Notes: generated from the letters alone by a model not told the origin. Shown: positions 7,427 to 14,873, counted from the stretch's first letter. The stretch is 22,879 nucleotides of DNA from JBBSDV01 sp038240335 (GCA_038240335.1 JBBSDV010000022.1:1-22879); one strand, 5' to 3'. Numbers and translations: made by a program.

Positions 7427-8656
7427 TCAAACCGTCGCCGCCTCCATCATCTCGCCGTGGTTCGGCATGCCGCTCGTCAGCGGCGTCAGGTAACGGCGGA
7501 TCGCCAGCGCCACCGCGGCGCCCTCGCCGGCCGCCGACGCTGCCTGCTTCGTGCTGCCCTCGCGGCAGTCGCCGGCCGAGAACACGCCCGGCACGCTCGT
7601 CTGCAGCATGCCGTCGGTGATGATGAACCCGCGCTCGTCGAGGTCGACCTGCATCTTGACGATGCCGGTGTTCGGCGTCAGGCCGATGAAGACGAACACG
7701 CCGTTCGGATGGATCTCCGTCAGCTCGCCGGTCTTCTGGTTCCTGAGCACGACCGTATCGAGCTTGCCGTTGCCCCGAAACTCGGCCGGGCTAACGTTGC
7801 CGATGAGACTGATTTTCGGATCCTCTTGCACCTTCTCGATCACGATCTTGCTCGCGCTGAGGCCTTCGTCGCGGGTCGCGATCGTCACCGTCTTGGCGAA
7901 CTTCGTCAGGAAGATGCTCTCCTCGCCGGCCGAGTTGCCGCCGCCGACGACGAGCACATCCTTGTCGCGATAGAACGCGCCGTCGCAGGTCGCGCAGAAG
8001 TGGATGCCGGCGCCGATGAAGTCTTCCTCGCCCGGAACGTCGAGCCGCCGGTAGGTCGAGCCGAGCGCCAGCAGTACGGCGTACGACGAATACACGCCGC
8101 CGTCCGATGTGCGCACGATGCGATAGTCGCCGTCCGTCTCGATGCCGGTCACTTCCTGCGCCGAGAGGATCTCGACGCCGAAGCGCTCGGCCTGCTGCCG
8201 CAGCCGGTCGGCGAACTCGGAGCCGGTAACGCCCTCCGGAAAGCCCGGGAAGTTGTCGAGGCGCTCCGTGATCCCGGCCTGCCCGCCAACGCCGCCACGC
8301 TCGATGACGAGCGTCTCGATGCCTTCGCGCGCGGCGTAGAACGCCGCCGTCAAACCGGCGGGTCCGCTGCCGACGACGATCAGGTCGTAGAACTTGTTCT
8401 TCGCCTTCGTCTGCAGCCCGAGCTTCTTCGCCAGCTCCGTGTTCGATGGCTCGATCAGCTTCGATCCGTCGCCGAAGACGAGCACCGGGATGACGTGCTT
8501 GCCATTGTTCGCCTCCTCGACCGCGGCGAGCCCCTCGGCGTTGCCATCGATGTCGACGAATTCGTAGTGGACGCGCTGCTCGCCAAAGAACTTCTTCGTG
8601 CGCTTGCAGTCGCTGCACCACGCCGTGCCGTACATTGTGATCTCGGTATGGGACAT
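7427..8656 (-). CDS. trxB: Glutaredoxin domain-thioredoxin reductase fusion
   Basis: A 409-aa flavoprotein with a thiol-oxidoreductase domain fused in front. Residues 1-~80 form a glutaredoxin/mycoredoxin-like fold: MYGTAWCSDCKRTKKFF with a C14-S-D-C17 site and the HVIPVLV cis-Pro loop (Pro57). Residues ~88-395 are a low-molecular-weight thioredoxin reductase: FAD motif GSGPAG (96-101), redox pair CATC (221-224), second Rossmann GGGNSAGE (238-245), and FAD-binding GVFSAGDC (357-364). The expected reaction passes electrons from a nicotinamide through FAD and CATC to a thiol acceptor, perhaps the fused CSDC domain. The usual NADPH-binding HRR...R motif is degenerate (TRDEGLSASK), so cofactor use is uncertain. 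An ATG at 8656 follows GGAGG with good spacing; TACAAT at 8693-8698 could be its -10. It appears monocistronic. Confidence 0.93.
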   Translation of the reverse strand: MSHTEITMYGTAWCSDCKRTKKFFGEQRVHYEFVDIDGNAEGLAAVEEANNGKHVIPVLVFGDGSKLIEPSNTELAKKLGLQTKAKNKFYDLIVVGSGPAGLTAAFYAAREGIETLVIERGGVGGQAGITERLDNFPGFPEGVTGSEFADRLRQQAERFGVEILSAQEVTGIETDGDYRIVRTSDGGVYSSYAVLLALGSTYRRLDVPGEEDFIGAGIHFCATCDGAFYRDKDVLVVGGGNSAGEESIFLTKFAKTVTIATRDEGLSASKIVIEKVQEDPKISLIGNVSPAEFRGNGKLDTVVLRNQKTGELTEIHPNGVFVFIGLTPNTGIVKMQVDLDERGFIITDGMLQTSVPGVFSAGDCREGSTKQAASAAGEGAAVALAIRRYLTPLTSGMPNHGEMMEAATV

Positions 8657-8801
8657 CGAAGCCTCCGGAGTTGGGTGTTGTGGTTGCGTCCCATTGTAGT
8701 GGTGGCGACGGCTCGATCATTACGGGTGCAGCTCGCCGCATCCGTCGTCGAGTGAGTGCAGTGTCGAATTGGCCCGCGGTGTGACGCGCTTGGTCGGTGG
8801 T

Positions 8802-8913
8802 TCGCCGTGTCCGCTTGCGCGTACCCGGCTACAGATGAACGAGAAAAAAGAGTGTTTCCGGGGGACACCCCCGGATCCCCGGCAGTCGTTGCGGCGACTG
8901 CACTCCCGCTTGT
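8802..8913 (-). repeat. Dispersed ~112-bp element, copy B
   Basis: This is the reverse complement partner of 465-578. It has the same end blocks (ACAAGCGGGAGTGC and AAGCGGACACGGCGA), the same GGGGGTGTCCCCCGG core and the same CCGGGTACG block. The region right of the core is T-rich on the minus strand (CTCTTTTTTCTCG). Confidence 0.7.
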
Positions 8914-8962
8914 TCTGATGTCGCCGCCGCACTCTCGGATGAGCATGCAGAGCGTCACCGCT

Positions 8963-8990
8963 GTCATGCAGAGCGCCGGCGAAGCATCTT
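8963..8990 (+). repeat. Diverged copy of the TCATTCTGAGC element
   Basis: Reads TCATGCAGAGCGCC then GGCGAAGCATCTTG. It matches the copy at 16042-16070 (TCATTCAGAGCGCC...AAAGAATCTCG) at most positions. Confidence 0.5.
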
Positions 8991-9102
8991 GCTGGTGAGG
9001 CCGCACGTGCCGGCGGCGACAGCGCTCTAAACGATCGTGAACGTCAGTGGCATCGCACAAGACGACGCGGGGCTAGGTGCCCGGACGGCAACAGCGCTCG
9101 AT

Positions 9103-9130
9103 CAAGACCCTTCGCTTCGCTCTGGGTGAC
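9103..9130 (-). repeat. Variant copy of the TCATTCTGAGC element
   Basis: On the minus strand this reads GTCACCCAGAGC followed by GAAGCGAAGGGTCTTG. It is the CACCC/GGGT-ended variant of the ATTCT/AGAAT element, again with complementary ends. Confidence 0.5.
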
Positions 9131-9172
9131 TAATGGTAGGGCGCATCCTTGTCATCGAGAGTTCGACCGCCG

Positions 9173-10051
9173 CTACCCCGACAGATCGCGCTCGCCGCGC
9201 ACGTCGCGGCCGGACTCGGCGTCGGCGATGAAGTCGAAGACGGCGCGCTTCCAGAGCTGCGGCTGGTAATCCGGTGTCGCGTGCGCCGCTCCCCGAATCG
9301 TCACGAGCCGCGAATGCGGGATGAGGCTGTGATCGCGTTCGGCGCATGGGTAGAAGGCATCCCACTCCCCGCACGAGATCAGCGTCGGCGCCTCGATCCG
9401 CGGGGTACGTGACGTCAGATCGGGACGCTCGCGCAGCGCTCGGTTCGCCGCGAGATATCCGTCGGCGGCCATGTCGCGAAGCTTGTTGCGGTTGTTCTGT
9501 TCGTCCTGCTGGTCGAAGGTGAGCGCCGCGAGGTGGGCGTAGGCATCGCCCTCGCGGCGGTAGCGATTCTCGCGCTCCGTCAGCCCCTCCATGCCGTACT
9601 TCTCGACGATGTGCGCCATCCGCTCGAACGCCGCGCGGACGCCGCGCTCGGCCTCGCTCGCCGCTTCGCTCGGCCCCGCGCCGTTGCCGGCCGTCGTGTC
9701 ACAGAGCGAGAGCGAACGCACGCGATCCGGAAAGTCGCAGGCAAACTGCGCGCTGATCATGCCGCCCATCGAGACACCGCCGATGTGCGCTCGCTCGATC
9801 CCGAGCGCGTCCAGCAGGCCCGCGAGATCGGCGGCGAACTGCGGCACGGTGACGTTCTCGAGATCGCCGTCGCCGCGCGTCTTGCCGTGCGCGCGCACGT
9901 GATAGACCAGGAGGTCGAAGTGCGCCTTGAAGTCGTCGATGATGCCGGGCCACCCCGGGCCGGCGAAGCCATGCGTGAGGACGAACAGCGGCCCGGCGCT
10001 GCCGCTGCGCTCGTACCACACATCGATGCCATGGACGCGGACAGTGGGCAT
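9173..10051 (-). CDS. Alpha/beta-fold hydrolase
   Basis: A 292-aa soluble protein of the alpha/beta hydrolase superfamily. The oxyanion-loop motif THGFAGPGW is at residues 26-34. The nucleophile elbow GVSMGG holds Ser94, the acid is Asp231 in CGEWDAFYP, and the base is His257 in RGAAHAT, so the triad is complete. The segment between ~130 and 205 forms the cap and is rich in charged residues. The substrate cannot be read from sequence. The fold includes 3-oxoadipate enol-lactonase-like, haloperoxidase-like and other esterase subfamilies, and there is no pathway context. No signal peptide is visible, so it is probably cytoplasmic. The ATG at 10051 begins 3 bp after the stop of the upstream membrane-protein gene, so the two are almost certainly one transcript. 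Confidence 0.88.
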   Translation of the reverse strand: MPTVRVHGIDVWYERSGSAGPLFVLTHGFAGPGWPGIIDDFKAHFDLLVYHVRAHGKTRGDGDLENVTVPQFAADLAGLLDALGIERAHIGGVSMGGMISAQFACDFPDRVRSLSLCDTTAGNGAGPSEAASEAERGVRAAFERMAHIVEKYGMEGLTERENRYRREGDAYAHLAALTFDQQDEQNNRNKLRDMAADGYLAANRALRERPDLTSRTPRIEAPTLISCGEWDAFYPCAERDHSLIPHSRLVTIRGAAHATPDYQPQLWKRAVFDFIADAESGRDVRGERDLSG

Positions 10052-10054
10052 GCG

Positions 10055-10468
10055 CTAGCGGTCGCGCCGCGCCGTCGAGCGCGGCGCATTGCCGCGCCAG
10101 CGACGTTGGCCGCTGCTCGCTGCCAGCGGCGACTGCGTCCACGGCAGTGGCTGGCCGTCGGGATCGGTGGTCGCGTCGTCCGCCGCTGATGGCGCTGTGG
10201 ACGCGAGCGCGGCAGGAGCGTTGGTGGCCGGCGACGCTGCGCTGCGACGGCCGCGCGGCGGGAAGATGCCGTTGATCGCGGCGAGCGTCAGTGTCGCGCC
10301 GGAGAGAGCGAGGATCGCGAAGAACAGCAGCAGCCACGCCACCAGCATCGCGCTGTGGATGCCGAGCGCCGCCGGGATCGGCGTCTGCAGCACGACGAAG
10401 CCGATGACGAACCAGAGCGCCGTAAAGACAAACATCGTCGCGGCCGTGCGGTAATTTATCCGTCGCAT
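10055..10468 (-). CDS. Small two-helix membrane protein with disordered tail
   Basis: The 137-aa product starts MRRINYRTAATMFVFTALWF. Two membrane segments are visible at about residues 9-29 and 37-64. A tail of about 70 residues follows, rich in Ala, Ser, Thr, Pro and Arg and likely disordered. I recognise no family. The ATG at 10468 was chosen because the hydrophobic region begins right after it; the frame continues upstream to 10564 through the hairpin region, which is unlikely to be coding. GGAG lies only 2 nt before the ATG. An extended -10 (TGTTACGAT, minus strand, about 10477-10485) sits just upstream, so the mRNA leader would be very short. It precedes the hydrolase gene by 3 bp. Confidence 0.6.
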   Translation of the reverse strand: MRRINYRTAATMFVFTALWFVIGFVVLQTPIPAALGIHSAMLVAWLLLFFAILALSGATLTLAAINGIFPPRGRRSAASPATNAPAALASTAPSAADDATTDPDGQPLPWTQSPLAASSGQRRWRGNAPRSTARRDR

Positions 10469-10543
10469 CACTCCGGATCGTAACACACCGATCGCCGCAC
10501 TTCGCACGCACGTCAAACGCGGTCGCCGGCACGATGGTCGGCG

Positions 10544-10593
10544 AAAAACGAGGAGGCCTCCCACAATGGAAGGCCTCCTTCTCGCTCGTTTTG
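10544..10593. terminator. Strong bidirectional hairpin terminator after glnA
   Basis: The arms AAAACGAGGAGGCCT (with an extra A in front) and AGGCCTCC...CTCGTTTT are complementary around a short CCCACAATGG loop, with a small bulge. Read on the minus strand the stem is followed by TTTTT, as expected for intrinsic termination of the amtB-glnB-glnA operon. The plus-strand reading also ends in TTTT. It lies about 100 bp past the glnA stop and upstream of the 10468 gene, insulating the two. Confidence 0.85.
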
Positions 10594-10661
10594 TAAGCGG
10601 CTACCGCCCGGCTACGACGAAAGCCAGAACTCTCCGCATGCGACACGCTCGGCCGGACGCC

Positions 10662-10696
10662 GCCATCCGGCATCCGCCATCCAGCCTCGAGCCTCT
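10662..10696. repeat. Heptamer array over the glnA stop codon
   Basis: Five 7-bp units: GCCATCC, GGCATCC, GCCATCC, AGCCTCG, AGCCTCT. The last unit overlaps the glnA TAG stop (10695-10697 on the minus strand). Confidence 0.75.
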
Positions 10697-11771
10697 ACTT
10701 ACGCGATCCCGCCTTCGCCATCACCTTCGCCGTTGTCGCGCCGTTGCTCGCGACGCCGTTCGACGAACCGCCCTCCATGGCGCTGCAGACGGTGTCGGTG
10801 ATCAGCCGCGTCACGGTGTACGGGTCCATGTTGGCGTTCGGCCGCCGGTCTTCGATGTAGCCCTTCTTGTCGATCGCTACCTGCCACGGGATGCGCACCG
10901 ACGCGCCGCGGTCGGAGACGCCGTAGCTGAACTCGAGGAACGACGCCGTCTCGTGTTGGCCCGTGAGCCGCAGCTCGATGCCGTGGCCGTAGTTCTCGAT
11001 GTGCAGCGCGTGCTTCTTGCTCAGTGCCTCAGCAGCGGCGACGCACGGCTTGTAGGCGGCACGCATCTCCTTCGTCGAGAAGTTGGTGTGGGCGCCCGCT
11101 CCGTTCCAGTCGCCCTTTACCGGCTTCGGGTCGAGCGTTGCGGCGACACCGAAGTCCTCGGCCACCCGGTACAGCAGCCAGCGCGCGAGCCACAGGTGGT
11201 CGGACGCCTCGACCGGGCCGATCGGACCGATCTGGAACTCCCATTGCCCCGGCATCACCTCGCCGTTCGTGCCGGCGATCTTCAGCCCCGCGGCCAGGCA
11301 GGCGTCCGTGTGCGCCTCGACGATCTCGCGCCCGAAGACCTCATCGGCGCCGACGCCGCAGTAGTAGCCGCCCTGGGGCGCAGGGAAGCCGTTATCCGGC
11401 CAGCCCAGCGGCTTTGCGCCCTCGAAGAACGTGTATTCCTGCTCGATGCCGAACCACATCTCGTGCGAGGCGTATTTCTTCGCCGTCTTCACGCACGCCG
11501 CCCGTGTGTTCGTCGGGTGCGGCCGCATGTCGGTCAGCAACACTTCCGTCATCACCAGCACGTTGTCGCCGCCGCGCAGCGGATCGGGACAGGTGAAGAC
11601 CGGCTTCAGCACGCAGTCCGAGTTCGCGCCCGGCGCTTGGTTCGTGCTCGAGCCGTCGAAGCCCCAGATCGGCGGCTGCTCGCCCTTCGGCACGATCTTC
11701 GTCTTCGAGCGCAGTTTCGCCGTTGGCTTCGTGCCGTCGATCCAGATGTATTCGGCCTTGTAGTAGTCCAC
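10695..11771 (-). CDS. glnA: Glutamine synthetase, type II (eukaryotic-like)
   Basis: Cytoplasmic ATP-dependent condensation of ammonia with glutamate to form glutamine. The 358-aa length and motifs fit GSII (GlnII), not the ~470-aa GSI class: YKAEYIWIDGTKPTAKLRSK (residues 4-23), WGFDGSSTNQAPG (36-48), FGIEQEYT (107-114), NGEVMPGQWEFQIGP (169-183), GAGAHTNFST (224-233) and NYGHGIELRLTGQHETAS (260-277). The GSI adenylylation-loop Tyr region is absent, as normal for GSII. I prefer GTG 11771 because GGAGAGAGGGA precedes it at proper spacing; an in-frame ATG at 11786 adds five residues. It lies 92 bp after glnB in an amtB-glnB-glnA order and is followed by a strong terminator. The final ~20 residues (GVASNGATTAKVMAKAGSRK) are beyond the conserved fold, and the stop lies in a heptamer repeat. 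Confidence 0.95.
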   Translation of the reverse strand: MDYYKAEYIWIDGTKPTAKLRSKTKIVPKGEQPPIWGFDGSSTNQAPGANSDCVLKPVFTCPDPLRGGDNVLVMTEVLLTDMRPHPTNTRAACVKTAKKYASHEMWFGIEQEYTFFEGAKPLGWPDNGFPAPQGGYYCGVGADEVFGREIVEAHTDACLAAGLKIAGTNGEVMPGQWEFQIGPIGPVEASDHLWLARWLLYRVAEDFGVAATLDPKPVKGDWNGAGAHTNFSTKEMRAAYKPCVAAAEALSKKHALHIENYGHGIELRLTGQHETASFLEFSYGVSDRGASVRIPWQVAIDKKGYIEDRRPNANMDPYTVTRLITDTVCSAMEGGSSNGVASNGATTAKVMAKAGSRK

Positions 11772-11863
11772 AGTCCCTCTCTCCATTCCGTCCGCGCTCT
11801 CGCGCCCTAACGCACTTCGGCGCAACTTCCCGGCGCGCGCGCTTTCAGCACGCGTCCGTCCAC

Positions 11864-12205
11864 CTATACCGCGATGTCACCCCGCTCGCCCGTCCGCACG
11901 CGGATCGCCTGCTCGACCGGCATGACGAAGATCTTGCCATCGCCGATGTTCCCGGTGCGCGCCGATTCCTCAATCACGCCGATCACCTCGTCGACGCAGC
12001 TGTCGATCACCACCATCTCGAGCTTCACCTTCGGCAGCATGTCGACGGAGTACGACTGCCCGCCGCGGCCGCCGTGGACGATGCCCTTCTGCACGCCGCG
12101 TCCCGTCACCCCGACGATATTTAGCCCGATGTAGCCTTTCTCCGCCAGAGCGTGCTTCACCTCGTCTAGCTTCTCGGGGCGAATGATCGCTTCTATCTTC
12201 TTCAT
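11864..12205 (-). CDS. glnB: Nitrogen regulatory protein PII (GlnK/GlnB type)
   Basis: A 113-aa PII signal protein, full length. It begins MKKIEAIIRPEKLDEVKHAL, and the conserved C-terminal signature ARTGNIGDGKIFVMPVEQAIRVRTGE (residues 82-107, given here only by its ends and core) is intact. PII trimers sense ATP/ADP and 2-oxoglutarate and, next to an amt gene, typically plug the ammonium channel when nitrogen is ample. The T-loop reads TGRGVQKGIVHGGRGGQSYS. It is Gly-rich and holds one Tyr (Tyr52) near the position uridylylated in enterobacteria, one residue longer than the E. coli loop, so classical uridylylation cannot be assumed. It lies 21 bp after amtB and 92 bp before glnA, clearly in one operon. 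Confidence 0.95.
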   Translation of the reverse strand: MKKIEAIIRPEKLDEVKHALAEKGYIGLNIVGVTGRGVQKGIVHGGRGGQSYSVDMLPKVKLEMVVIDSCVDEVIGVIEESARTGNIGDGKIFVMPVEQAIRVRTGERGDIAV

Positions 12206-12226
12206 CTCGTAACAAAACCTCTGGCG

Positions 12227-13579
12227 CTAGTGGGCGAGCGTGCCCGCTTCCGTGTGCATGCTGTGCTCGGCACCCATCGGCACGCCGTGGACATCCGTAT
12301 GCACCGGAATTGCTTCCGGAATACCGAGCACGGGACCGCTGCCGCCGAAGATGTACGCGCGTTCGCCGTGCTGCGAAACGTCGAGGCCGGCGATCTCGTC
12401 CTCTTCGCTGACGCGGATTCCGATGGTCAGATCGAGCGCCTTGAGTATGACGAAGGTGACGATAAATGAGTAGGGAGCGACGACCGCCACACCCACCGCC
12501 TGCCGCCACAACTGGTCGACCCCGCCGCCGTGTGTCAGGCCGTCGACGCCGCCGAATGCCGCCACCGCGAAGATGCCGGTGGCGAGCGCGCCCCAGAGGC
12601 CGCCGACGCCGTGGACGCCGACGACATCGAGCGAGTCATCGAGGCTGCCTCGCGTCCGCCACTGCACAGCGAGGAAGCAAAACACGCCGGCGCCGATGCC
12701 GATCGCGATCGACTCCATCGGCTGCACATAGCCCGATGCGGGCGTGATCGCGACGAGTCCAGCCACCGCGCCCGCCGCCGCGCCGACGACACTCGGCTTG
12801 CCGCCGATCCACCAGCTCATCAGCGTCCACGTCATCGCCGCCGTCGACGCCGCCGTCGTCGTCACGACGAAAGCGTTGACCGCCTGGGCGTTGGCGCCGC
12901 CCGCGCTGCCGGCGTTAAACCCGAACCAGCCGAACCAGAGGATGCCCGTGCCGAGCACGATCATCGTCACATCGTGCGGCTCCATCGGCTCTTCCTTGAA
13001 GCCCTTGCGCTGCCCGAACACCAGCGCCGCCGCCAGCGCCGCCGCGCCCGCGTTGACGTGGATCGCCGTGCCGCCGGCGAAGTCGAGGCCCTTGAGGTTC
13101 GCGAAGATCCAGCCGTCGGAAAAGAACACCCAGTGCGCGACGGGCGCGTACACGAGCAACGACCACAGCCCCATGAAAATCAGGAACGGGCCAAACTTTG
13201 CGCGTTCGGCGAATGCCCCGGTGATCAGCGCCGGCGTGATGATCGCGAACATCAGCTGGAAGGCCATGAAGCCTTCGTGCGGCACCCCCGGAAACTGGCC
13301 GCCCGGCCCCGAGCCGACGCCCTTCAGCCCGAAGTAATCGAGGTTGCCGATGATCCCCCAATCGCCGACATCGGGCCCAAACGCCAGCGAGTAGCCGATG
13401 ATCACCCAGATCATGCCGACGAGCCCGATCACGATGAAGCTCTGCATGATCGTACCGAGGACGTTCTTGTTGCGGACGAAGCCGCCGTAGAAGAACGCCA
13501 GCCCGGGCGTCATGAAGAGCACCAGCGCCGAAGCCGCCAGCACCCAAGCGGTATCTCCCGAGTTCGGAAATGTCTCCAT
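12227..13579 (-). CDS. amtB: Ammonium transporter (Amt family)
   Basis: A 450-aa integral membrane channel for ammonium/ammonia. About eleven hydrophobic segments are present. The twin pore histidines are conserved: His174 in AGGTAIHVNAGAAAL and His323 in DVVGVHGVGGLWG. AFAERAKFGPFL (122-133), WFGWFGFNAGSA (215-226) and the C-terminal YSFIVTFVILKALD helix are classical. A cytoplasmic tail follows (SEEDEIAGLDVSQHGERAY), the usual PII-contact region, and then a His-containing extension. The ATG at 13579 was chosen because GGGGAGGAG lies at ideal distance and the first membrane segment follows; the longer upstream frame encodes nothing conserved. It is the first gene of the amtB-glnB-glnA operon. 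Regulation by nitrogen is expected, with a candidate operator upstream. Confidence 0.96.
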   Translation of the reverse strand: METFPNSGDTAWVLAASALVLFMTPGLAFFYGGFVRNKNVLGTIMQSFIVIGLVGMIWVIIGYSLAFGPDVGDWGIIGNLDYFGLKGVGSGPGGQFPGVPHEGFMAFQLMFAIITPALITGAFAERAKFGPFLIFMGLWSLLVYAPVAHWVFFSDGWIFANLKGLDFAGGTAIHVNAGAAALAAALVFGQRKGFKEEPMEPHDVTMIVLGTGILWFGWFGFNAGSAGGANAQAVNAFVVTTTAASTAAMTWTLMSWWIGGKPSVVGAAAGAVAGLVAITPASGYVQPMESIAIGIGAGVFCFLAVQWRTRGSLDDSLDVVGVHGVGGLWGALATGIFAVAAFGGVDGLTHGGGVDQLWRQAVGVAVVAPYSFIVTFVILKALDLTIGIRVSEEDEIAGLDVSQHGERAYIFGGSGPVLGIPEAIPVHTDVHGVPMGAEHSMHTEAGTLAH

Positions 13580-13618
13580 AAGTCTCCTCCCCTGTTCTAT
13601 TTCGCTATGAGGAGAATA

Positions 13619-13638
13619 TGTTCGCCATGTTACGAACA
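13619..13638 (-). promoter_or_regulatory. Candidate operator upstream of amtB
   Basis: TGTTCG and CGAACA form a perfect 6-bp inverted repeat with an 8-bp spacer, 40 nt upstream of the amtB ATG. On the minus strand two CGTAAC motifs about 32 bp apart (near 13660 and 13630) also occur here, and TATTCT just downstream could serve as a -10. This is a plausible binding site for a nitrogen regulator, but it matches no consensus I can name with confidence. Confidence 0.35.
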
Positions 13639-13743
13639 CATTTCGCCGAAGTGATCGTTGCGTTACGCGCAATCGCAAGATGGGCGCTCTCCGCGAAGGG
13701 CCGACGGATCCCACCCCACCTGCATGCCCCCGCCGCGCGCTTT

Positions 13744-13778
13744 ACCAACTACCAACTACGAACTACAAACGACAAACT
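13744..13778. repeat. Heptamer array over a dehydrogenase stop codon
   Basis: Five 7-bp units: ACCAACT, ACCAACT, ACGAACT, ACAAACG, ACAAACT. The neighbouring minus-strand gene ends inside it: its last residues (VCRL) and TAG stop (13763-13765) are repeat-encoded. Confidence 0.9.
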
Positions 13779-14734
13779 TCGTGCAGTAGCGGCTCGCCGC
13801 GAAGTCCCGCCAGGCAGTTGTCGACCGCCAGCGCCGCCATCCGCGCTCGCGTAACATGGCTCGCGCTGCCGATGTGCGGCAGCAGCACGACGTTCGGCGC
13901 GTGCAGCAACGGATCGTCCCGCGGGATCGGCTCGACGTCGACAACATCGAGTCCAGCGCCGGCGATCCATCCTTCGTTCAGTGCACGGACGAGCGCATCC
14001 TGATCGACGACGCCACCGCGCGATGTGTTGACCAGCACCGCGTCGCTGCGCATCATCCGCAGTTCGCGCTCGCCGATCATCTTCGCCGTGTGCGGCGTCA
14101 TCGGCACGTGCAGGCTGACGAACGCCGCCTCCCGCAGTAGGGCATCGAGATCGACGCGCGCCCCGAGATGCGCATCCTCCGCGGTCGCGTCGCGGGTCGT
14201 CGCATACAGCACGCGCATGCCGAAGCCGCCGGCGCGACGCGCCACGGCCCGGCCGATCGCCCCGAAGCCGACGATGCCGAGCGTCGCGCCGTGTACATCG
14301 TGGCCCAGCAGGAGGCTCGGATCCCACGTGCGCCAGTTGTCGTTCCTGACGAAGCGATCCGCTTCGACGATGCGCCGGCTCGCCGCGAGGATCAGCGCGA
14401 ACGCGAGATCCGCGGTCGTTTCCGTCAGCACGCCGGGGGTGTTGCCGACGCGAATGCCGCGCCTCGCTGCCGCCGTGAGGTCGATATTGTCATGCCCGAC
14501 CGCGACGTTGCTCACGACGCGCAGCAGCGGCGCACCGTCGACCAGCGCCGCATCGATGCGATCCGTGAGCAGCGCGATGATGCCGTGCACGGCCGCCGTG
14601 CGGCGCCGCAGTTCGTCGTATGGCGGCGGCAGATCCTCCGGCCACAGATCGACGGTCACCGATTGGGCGAGCCGCTCGAGCGCGTCGCCAGGCAGCCGCC
14701 GCGTCACGAACACCCGGAGATCGCGTTCGTTCAT
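13763..14734 (-). CDS. D-isomer 2-hydroxyacid dehydrogenase (glyoxylate/hydroxypyruvate reductase-like)
   Basis: A 323-aa NAD(P)H-dependent oxidoreductase of the D-2-hydroxyacid dehydrogenase family. It has SNVAVGHDNIDL (75-86) and GNTPGVLTETTADLAFALIL (97-116). The Rossmann motif is GFGAIG (156-161). The catalytic set is complete: Arg239 in NTSRGGVVD, Glu268 in DVVDVEPIP and His287 in LLPHIGSAS. Length and motifs fit the glyoxylate/hydroxypyruvate reductase (GyaR/GhrB) branch; a SerA phosphoglycerate dehydrogenase with its C-terminal ACT domain is excluded. After the Rossmann motif the residues are RAVARRAGGFGMRVLYATTR, with basic residues near the end of beta-2 that would favour NADPH, but this is tentative. 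It starts 139 bp after leuB and may be co-transcribed with it. The C-terminus runs into a heptamer repeat. Confidence 0.9.
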   Translation of the reverse strand: MNERDLRVFVTRRLPGDALERLAQSVTVDLWPEDLPPPYDELRRRTAAVHGIIALLTDRIDAALVDGAPLLRVVSNVAVGHDNIDLTAAARRGIRVGNTPGVLTETTADLAFALILAASRRIVEADRFVRNDNWRTWDPSLLLGHDVHGATLGIVGFGAIGRAVARRAGGFGMRVLYATTRDATAEDAHLGARVDLDALLREAAFVSLHVPMTPHTAKMIGERELRMMRSDAVLVNTSRGGVVDQDALVRALNEGWIAGAGLDVVDVEPIPRDDPLLHAPNVVLLPHIGSASHVTRARMAALAVDNCLAGLRGEPLLHEVCRL

Positions 14735-14873
14735 GCCTTGAAGATGCTTGGGTGCGTCGCCAGGTGGGTGGTTGCCCGGTCGACCGTCGCTGCTGGCGTA
14801 GCCGCCGATTGCCCGTCAGGCAGCATCAGGCCATCCCCAGATCTCTGAACTCTGTGGCCATCTGTTGATCGTT

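Larger units (their letters stand above)
8657..9172. other. Repeat-rich intergenic region without a gene
   Basis: 516 bp between two minus-strand genes. It contains the trxB leader and likely promoter (TACAAT at 8693-8698 on the minus strand), copy B of the 112-bp element, and two diverged copies of the short ATTCT/AGAAT element family (8963-8990 and 9103-9130). Frames that cross it are translations of repeats and resemble no known protein. Confidence 0.6.

Noticed and set aside
7058..8755. 565-codon plus-strand frame opposite trxB and overlapping the GT87 gene
   Set aside because: It is a shadow: Arg/Ala/Asp-rich with no domain, while the opposite strand encodes an unmistakable thioredoxin reductase.
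9102..9374. Minus-strand frame ending in HPERSEGS, partly overlapping the hydrolase 3' end
   Set aside because: The C-terminal peptide is just translation of a dispersed repeat copy, and the rest is out of frame with the hydrolase.
10566..11810. 414-codon plus-strand frame opposite glnA
   Set aside because: It is a shadow of glnA, with no motif of its own, and begins inside the terminator hairpin.
12530..13654. 374-codon plus-strand frame opposite amtB
   Set aside because: It is a His/Arg/Asp-rich shadow of the ammonium transporter gene, with no conserved motif.
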